Source of the DNA: Paenibacillus catalpae
Lineage (GTDB): Bacteria; Bacillota; Bacilli; Paenibacillales; Paenibacillaceae
Reading direction: 5' to 3'
Length of the DNA stretch: 64,000 bases
Assembly: GCF_900112695.1 (NCBI RefSeq)
Contig: NZ_FOMT01000006.1
Span: forward strand, 248,001 to 312,000
Position 1 is the stretch's first letter, and each line of letters begins with the position of its first letter. Shown piece by piece: positions 59,171-64,000 of the stretch. The position numbers and the translations under genes are program-made. The notes under the pieces were generated by a model, which made no database searches, was not told the DNA's origin, and saw only the letters and a list, made by a program, of their open reading frames with translations.

Positions 59171-59210
59171 TGGGACAATACAAGTAACTGTTTTGAAAAG
59201 AGGATAAACG

Positions 59211-60281
59211 ATGAGTACACCATCCATTTATGGATTTACTTTAGATCAATTAATTGCCTGGCTGGGCGAGCGCGGACATAAAAAATCCCGCGCGGCGCTG
59301 GTGTGGGATTTTTTATACCGGAAACGGGTTACGAGCTTTGCCGATATGGCGGACCTTCATGCGGACTGCGTGAAGCTGCTGGAGGAGAACTTCGCCATCC
59401 AGACGCTGGCTGAGCATACGAAGCAGGTTTCGAAGGACGGCACGGTTAAGCTGCTGCTGAAGCTTGATGACGGCAACTTGATCGAGACGGTCATGATGCG
59501 GCATAAGTTCGGCTTATCCGTCTGCGTAACGACGCAGGTTGGGTGCAACATCGGTTGCAGCTTCTGCGCAAGCGGTCTGCTTAAGAAGAGCCGGGATCTG
59601 ACCAGCGGCGAGATTACGGAGCAGATTATGAAGATTCAGCTTCATCTTGATGAAGCGGGTCAAGGCGAGAAGGTCAGCCATATTGTCGTGATGGGCATCG
59701 GTGAACCGTTTGATAACTTCATTCATCTCAACGACTTCCTGACAACCGTGAAGGATCATAAAGGGCTGGCGATTGGACCGCGTCATATTACCGTATCAAC
59801 GAGCGGCCTTGCGGACAAAATCAGGGAATTTGCCGACAAGGATCAGGGGGTTAACCTCGCTGTCTCGCTGCATGCACCCAATAATGAGCTGCGGACCCGC
59901 ATTATGAAGATCAACCGCGCGATCCCGATCGAGAAGCTGATGGATGCTATCGACTATTACCTGGAGCGGACGAACCGCCGGATTACGCTGGAATATATTC
60001 TGCTGAAGGATGTTAACGACCAGCGTGAGCATGCCCTAGAGCTTGCCGAGCTGGTGGGCGACCGCCGCCGTTCGCTCGTGAACGTGAATTTGATTCCTTA
60101 TAATCCGGTTGACGAGCATAGCCAATATCAGCGAAGCGAGAATGATTCGATCAAAGGCTTCTACGATACGCTCAAAAAGCAGGGCGTCAGCGTCAGCGTC
60201 CGCCTCGAGCATGGCGCCGATATCGACGCGGCTTGCGGCCAGCTGCGAAGCAAGCAGATGAACAAGGAAAAAGCGGGATGA
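59211..60281 (+). CDS. rlmN: Radical SAM 23S rRNA (adenine-2503) methylase, RlmN/Cfr family
   Basis: A 356-residue radical SAM enzyme. The 4Fe-4S site is CNIGCSFCAS (C-x3-C-x2-C, ~109-118), the SAM region VVMGIGEPFDNF (~163) follows, and the C-terminal IDAACGQL carries the second essential Cys. RlmN methylates C2 and Cfr C8 of A2503. GEPFDNF and DIDAACGQLR favour RlmN, but the segment GLLKKSRDLTSGEI departs from the TLGGLKRNLxAGEI of housekeeping RlmN, so this may be a paralogue or Cfr-like branch. Start ATG 59211 follows AGAGGA. A folded leader precedes it. An antibiotic-resistance role cannot be claimed. Confidence 0.85.
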   Translation: MSTPSIYGFTLDQLIAWLGERGHKKSRAALVWDFLYRKRVTSFADMADLHADCVKLLEENFAIQTLAEHTKQVSKDGTVKLLLKLDDGNLIETVMMRHKFGLSVCVTTQVGCNIGCSFCASGLLKKSRDLTSGEITEQIMKIQLHLDEAGQGEKVSHIVVMGIGEPFDNFIHLNDFLTTVKDHKGLAIGPRHITVSTSGLADKIREFADKDQGVNLAVSLHAPNNELRTRIMKINRAIPIEKLMDAIDYYLERTNRRITLEYILLKDVNDQREHALELAELVGDRRRSLVNVNLIPYNPVDEHSQYQRSENDSIKGFYDTLKKQGVSVSVRLEHGADIDAACGQLRSKQMNKEKAG

Positions 60282-60289
60282 AGATGAAC

Positions 60290-60320
60290 AAAAGCCATGA
60301 TCACGGGATCATGGCTTTTT
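60290..60320. terminator. Bidirectional terminator
   Basis: AAAAGCCATGATC pairs with GATCATGGCTTTT, ACGG loop, and T-runs on both sides, between convergent genes. Confidence 0.92.
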
Positions 60321-60364
60321 CAACTAGAAGAGAGTATTGGTTTCGCTATACGTGGCTTATATTC

Positions 60365-61060
60365 TCACCCGCGAAGCTCATGCTGCTGCTCCTCCGTTAG
60401 ACGGCGCCGCCGTTTTCGCTTATTGCGAGCGATGCGCGAGGGATGGCCGATGCAGGCCGCGATGCAGAACTGAGCGGCGTAATAGGTGGTCATAATGAGC
60501 ACGTCGGAGTAGGCGACCTCCGAGATGAACTTGTTCCAGGCGAGAATGGAGTCGGATGCCATGAACAGCAAGGCACCCGCAATCGCCCAGGCGTTGCCGG
60601 ACATGATGGCCGACCAGCCCATCAGGGATATCGCCGTTACATAGATGAGCACCGGAACTTTCAGGCCTCCGTCTCCCGACTTCGTAAGTGCCTCCAGCAG
60701 CTCGTAGCCCATATAGACGGCATAGGCCCCAATAGGAATAACGGTAACGAGCCGCCATGCGGAAAAGGTCCACTGGCTGAAGAATCCGCTCAAATAAAAT
60801 AGATGTCCGATCAAGAAGGCGGACAGCCCCACGATAAAATTGTCGAGGGTAACGTCTCCGATGACGCAGAAAACAAGACCTGTAAGCAGAATGCGTTGAA
60901 ACCGCTTACTATTCCCTGCAGACTGCAAGCAAGCATAGGCGATGACAAGGATCATCGGGATAGCTTTGAAAATTAGCTTGACGGCATGCGGTTCAGCAGG
61001 AATGATAAAAATGTAAAGCACGCCCATAATCAGGATGAGTGTAGGCAGCATTTTATTCAA
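60365..61060 (-). CDS. YhhN/TMEM86 family membrane protein
   Basis: A 231-residue protein with about eight helices and a basic C-terminal tail (RNKRKRRRR). The family region GLVFCVIGDVTLDNFIVGLS and LLFMASDSILAWNKF carries the Asp residues seen in lysoplasmalogenases, which cleave lysoplasmalogens in animals and some bacteria. Whether that is its role in this organism is unknown. It stands alone, divergent from the aldehyde dehydrogenase gene. Confidence 0.85.
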   Translation of the reverse strand: MNKMLPTLILIMGVLYIFIIPAEPHAVKLIFKAIPMILVIAYACLQSAGNSKRFQRILLTGLVFCVIGDVTLDNFIVGLSAFLIGHLFYLSGFFSQWTFSAWRLVTVIPIGAYAVYMGYELLEALTKSGDGGLKVPVLIYVTAISLMGWSAIMSGNAWAIAGALLFMASDSILAWNKFISEVAYSDVLIMTTYYAAQFCIAACIGHPSRIARNKRKRRRRLTEEQQHELRG

Positions 61061-61151
61061 TCAACATCGCTCCTTTTGTCCAACTATAGCACAGATTTTT
61101 ACTCTTACTAGGGAGAAATACATAGACATAATCGAAAAGGCGGGAGATACA

Positions 61152-62519
61152 ATGAACGGATCATTATTGCTCGAGAAACAGCAGGTTTATTACCGAACCG
61201 GCGCGACCAGAAGCCTCGAATTTCGCCTGGCGCAGCTGGCTAAGCTGCGTCAGGCTATTGTGGAGCGGGAGGACGCCATCATGCAGGCGCTTCGGGAAGA
61301 TCTGAACCGAAGCGAGCAGGAATCCTTTATGCTCGAGATTGGGCTTGTCCTGAAGGAAATCTCGTTTGTGCAGAAGCGTCTGAAGCGGTGGATGAAGCCC
61401 GCCAAAGTCAAGACGGCGCTAACCCATACCTTCAGCAAAGGGTATATTGTGCCCGAACCGCTCGGAACCGCGCTTATTATCGCTCCATGGAACTATCCGT
61501 TCCAGCTGGCGGCGGCCCCGCTTGTTGGCGCGATTGCAGCGGGGAACACGGCTGTGCTGAAGCCATCGGAGCTGTCGCCGGCGGTATCTGAAGTGTTATC
61601 CTCGCTCATTCAGGATACCTTCGATCCTTCGTACGTCGCTGTCATGGAAGGCGGCGTGGAGGTCAGCAGAGAGCTGCTCGATCTTCCGTTTGATAAAATC
61701 TTTTTCACCGGCAGTGTAAATGTCGGCAAGCAGGTGATGGCCGCAGCGGCCAAGCATCTGACGCCCGTTACTTTGGAGCTTGGCGGCAAAAGTCCGGCTA
61801 TTGTTCATCATGACGCCAATCTCAAGCTGGCCGCGAAACGCCTTGCCTTCGGCAAGTTCATCAATGCGGGACAGACCTGCATTGCTCCCGACTACGTGCT
61901 TGTGCACCACAGCGTACAAGATGAGTTTATTGAGCAGCTTCGCAAGGCGGTTGCGAAGTTTTACGGTGCGGAGCCGCTTGCCCATCCGGATTACGGCAGA
62001 ATCATCTCGGAGCGGCATTTCAGCCGGCTTGCCGGATTCCTTAAGGATGGAGAGATTGTAATGGGCGGCCGTGCCGATGAGCTGTCGAATCAAATGGAGC
62101 CAACGGTTCTCACCAAGGTCGATTGGAGCATGCCGGTCATGCAGGAGGAGATCTTTGGTCCAATCCTGCCTGTACTTGTCTACGATGAGCTGCAGGAAGC
62201 GATTGATCGGATTAATGAGCGGCCGAAGCCTCTTGCCCTTTACTTGTTCAGCGAGAATCCGGCTATTCAGAAGCGGGTGATAGAGGCGGTACCGTTTGGC
62301 GGCGGTTGCATTAACGATACCCTTATGCATTTGGCGACACCTTATCTGCCGTTTGGCGGGGTAGGCGAGAGCGGGACCGGGGCTTATCATGGCGAGTACA
62401 GCTTCAAGACCTTCTCCCATATGAAGAGCGTATTGAAGCAAACGACCAAATTTGATTTTGCGTTCCGGTATCCCTCGGCGAAAGGCGGCCTTGCGATCAT
62501 CCGGAGGCTGATGAAATAG
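61152..62519 (+). CDS. Aldehyde dehydrogenase, class 3-like (YwdH-like)
   Basis: A 455-residue NAD(P)-dependent enzyme. Catalytic Cys243 is in NAGQTCIAP, the general base in LELGGKSP (~208), and the nucleotide site in FTGSVNVGKQV (~186). The short length and lack of an N-terminal extension match class 3/fatty-aldehyde types such as B. subtilis YwdH. ATG 61152 follows GGGAGA; the frame upstream is not coding. The family oxidises long or aromatic aldehydes to acids. Confidence 0.9.
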   Translation: MNGSLLLEKQQVYYRTGATRSLEFRLAQLAKLRQAIVEREDAIMQALREDLNRSEQESFMLEIGLVLKEISFVQKRLKRWMKPAKVKTALTHTFSKGYIVPEPLGTALIIAPWNYPFQLAAAPLVGAIAAGNTAVLKPSELSPAVSEVLSSLIQDTFDPSYVAVMEGGVEVSRELLDLPFDKIFFTGSVNVGKQVMAAAAKHLTPVTLELGGKSPAIVHHDANLKLAAKRLAFGKFINAGQTCIAPDYVLVHHSVQDEFIEQLRKAVAKFYGAEPLAHPDYGRIISERHFSRLAGFLKDGEIVMGGRADELSNQMEPTVLTKVDWSMPVMQEEIFGPILPVLVYDELQEAIDRINERPKPLALYLFSENPAIQKRVIEAVPFGGGCINDTLMHLATPYLPFGGVGESGTGAYHGEYSFKTFSHMKSVLKQTTKFDFAFRYPSAKGGLAIIRRLMK

Positions 62520-62690
62520 CAGGTAAAGGCCGAACACGGATTATCTATTTTTTACCAAAATTTCGATTGACTTATGCCCGGGTTGCTCAGTAACATGGGA
62601 GAGCGAGAACCATTACTTGACAGCCGTTGTTCCCCACATCCCTTGGCGTAATGGTGTATTCGAGTGTATTCCATGTAGGAGGTCAATCAG

Positions 62691-64000
62691 ATGGAACAAC
62701 GGTTAAATGATAACCCGCAGGAGCAGGAATTCAGTCTGAAAAGCATTCTGCTTCCGCTTGTTGCGATTATTCTCGGCTGTTTTATGGTTATTCTCGATAC
62801 AACGGCCATGAACGTTGCCTTATCGAAGCTCGTAGAGGATTTCCATACGCAGCTTCCTACCCTGCAGTGGACAGTGACGGGCTATATGCTTGCGCAGGCC
62901 GCTGTTATCCCGCTTGCAGGCTGGCTGTCCGACCGGTTCGGCGCCAAGACGGTCTTTCTGACCTCGGTTGTTCTCTTCACGCTTGGTTCGCTTCTATGTG
63001 CCCTGCCGAATGACCCGCAGACGCTTATTACGTTCCGCGTTATTCAAGGGCTCGGCGGCGGCTTTGTGCTTCCGGTTGCGATGGCTTATGTCTACCGGCT
63101 GAGCCCGCCTAATAAGGTCGGGCAGGTTATGGGCCTGCTTGGCGTGCCGATCCTGCTCGCTCCGGCAATTGGCCCAATCCTCTCCGGATGGCTGGTGGAG
63201 TACCATTCCTGGCGCTGGATCTTCCTGATCAATCTGCCGGTTGGGATTATCAGCGTATTGTTCGGGCTGTGGAGCCTGCCAAAGCTGTCGACCAAGAAGC
63301 TTGCCGGATTTGATATACCGGGCATGATTCTGGGGCCGCTCGCCTTTGCCGCTTTGTCCTATGGCGTCAACCAGGGAGCAGAGAGCTGGACATCGGATAA
63401 GACGTTAGGCGGTCTGATCGTTGGCGGCGTCGCGCTTATCATCTTTATCTTCGTAGAGCTGCGCGCGAAGCATCCGCTGCTGGATCTTCGGGTGTTCCGC
63501 TCGGTTGACTTCTCGTTTGGCATCGTCGTGCAGTGGATTGTTCAATTCTCGCTGTTTGGCGCGATTTTCCTCTTGCCGCAGTTTCTGCAGCAGGGCCGCG
63601 GATACGGTGCCTTCGATACCGGACTTACCTTATTCCCGCAAGCACTGGCTTCGGCCTGCATGATGCCGATCGGCGGCTATTTGTTCGACCGGATCGGAGT
63701 CCGTTGGCTGGTCGTCATCGGGCTCAGCCTTGTATCGGGCGCGATCTTCCAGTATTCGAATCTCGATATTCATACCGGCAGGGAAGATCTGCTGCTGCCG
63801 CTCATCATGGCAGGCTCGGGTATGGGACTGATGATGATGCCGCTTAATTCTCATCTGATTAATAAGACGCCTCGCGAGCTGGTCAGCCGGGTCACTTCAC
63901 TTACCAGTGCGATGCAGCAGGTTATCAGCTCCCTTGCGGTAGCCCTGCTTGTGACCATTCTGACGAAACGGATTGCAAAGCTGATGACGGAAGCGAATGT
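62691..64000 (+). CDS. DHA2-family MFS drug exporter (3' end outside window)
   Basis: The frame from ATG 62691 (TAGGAGG upstream) is open to the right edge, giving at least 436 residues. The first helices read LPLVAIILGCFMVILDTTAMNVAL with the DHA2 motif D1 (LDTT-NVAL), then GWLSDRFGAKT (motif A) and GVPILLAPAIGPILSGWLVE (motif C). Some 14 helices are expected, as in EmrB/QacA. It exports drugs or lipids by proton antiport; the substrate is unknown. A TTGACT-N18-TAACAT promoter at 62567-62596 is possible. No regulator is linked within the window. Confidence 0.9.
   Translation, partial: MEQRLNDNPQEQEFSLKSILLPLVAIILGCFMVILDTTAMNVALSKLVEDFHTQLPTLQWTVTGYMLAQAAVIPLAGWLSDRFGAKTVFLTSVVLFTLGSLLCALPNDPQTLITFRVIQGLGGGFVLPVAMAYVYRLSPPNKVGQVMGLLGVPILLAPAIGPILSGWLVEYHSWRWIFLINLPVGIISVLFGLWSLPKLSTKKLAGFDIPGMILGPLAFAALSYGVNQGAESWTSDKTLGGLIVGGVALIIFIFVELRAKHPLLDLRVFRSVDFSFGIVVQWIVQFSLFGAIFLLPQFLQQGRGYGAFDTGLTLFPQALASACMMPIGGYLFDRIGVRWLVVIGLSLVSGAIFQYSNLDIHTGREDLLLPLIMAGSGMGLMMMPLNSHLINKTPRELVSRVTSLTSAMQQVISSLAVALLVTILTKRIAKLMTEAN

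Overview
The window reads as a chromosomal segment of a Gram-positive, low-to-mid GC Firmicute of the Paenibacillaceae type. Support from the sequence: strong AGGAGG-type ribosome binding sites, frequent TTG/GTG starts, lipoprotein signal peptides, an LplABC-like sugar ABC system, a BceRSAB-type peptide-stress module, SLH-anchored surface proteins, an LtaS-type sulfatase and a YhbD/BacE/BacF cluster. No rRNA, tRNA, phage, insertion sequence or CRISPR array is visible. Both edges cut genes: an ABC permease at the left and a DHA2 drug exporter at the right.

Layout. 1-3.8 kb: two carbohydrate ABC permeases, their solute-binding lipoprotein and an SGNH esterase. 3.85-8.3 kb: bceAB converging on bceRS across one shared terminator. 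8.5-14.2 kb: methyltransferase, membrane diguanylate cyclase, MFS pump, fatty-acid-hydroxylase-like protein and an APH-fold kinase. 14.3-19.9 kb: cystine-type symporter divergent from an attenuated operon for two exported proteins, the second S-layer anchored. 19.9-24.7 kb: luciferase-like oxidoreductase, a two-domain kinase gene with an internal start, and a TetR/ABC-2-like pair. 24.8-27.5 kb: VanRS-like two-component system with a VanY-like D,D-carboxypeptidase. 27.6-31.7 kb: TetR/SDR pair with matching operators, a Cys-rich pentapeptide protein and an Rnl2-type RNA ligase. 31.8-36.7 kb: phnD-phnE-phnE-phnC with a phosphatase, divergent from a GntR regulator. 36.8-45.4 kb: quinone reductase, MerR/MFS pair, a damaged CE15-like esterase, yhbD-bacE-bacF, TetR and an LtaS-like enzyme. 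45.6-49.9 kb: Fur-controlled siderophore uptake divergent from a ferredoxin-NADP reductase. 50-58.7 kb: the kdp potassium locus. 59-64 kb: RlmN/Cfr-family methylase with a structured leader, YhhN protein, aldehyde dehydrogenase and a drug exporter.

The most remarkable region is kdp (50.7-58.75 kb, minus strand). It is preceded by two complete c-di-AMP (ydaO/yuaA) riboswitches in series, each followed by its own terminator. It then encodes an unrecognised 139-residue protein, a 34-residue one-helix protein, KdpF, KdpA, KdpB and KdpC, and ends in a KdpD homologue made of two tandem KdpD-N plus USP units with no membrane or histidine-kinase part. No kdpE is present. The locus therefore looks controlled by c-di-AMP at RNA level and probably at protein level, without a two-component phosphorelay.

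Other points to follow are two exported proteins with a single cysteine each behind a transcription attenuator, a fused kinase gene with a near-perfect internal ribosome binding site, and the multi-hairpin leader of the rRNA methylase.
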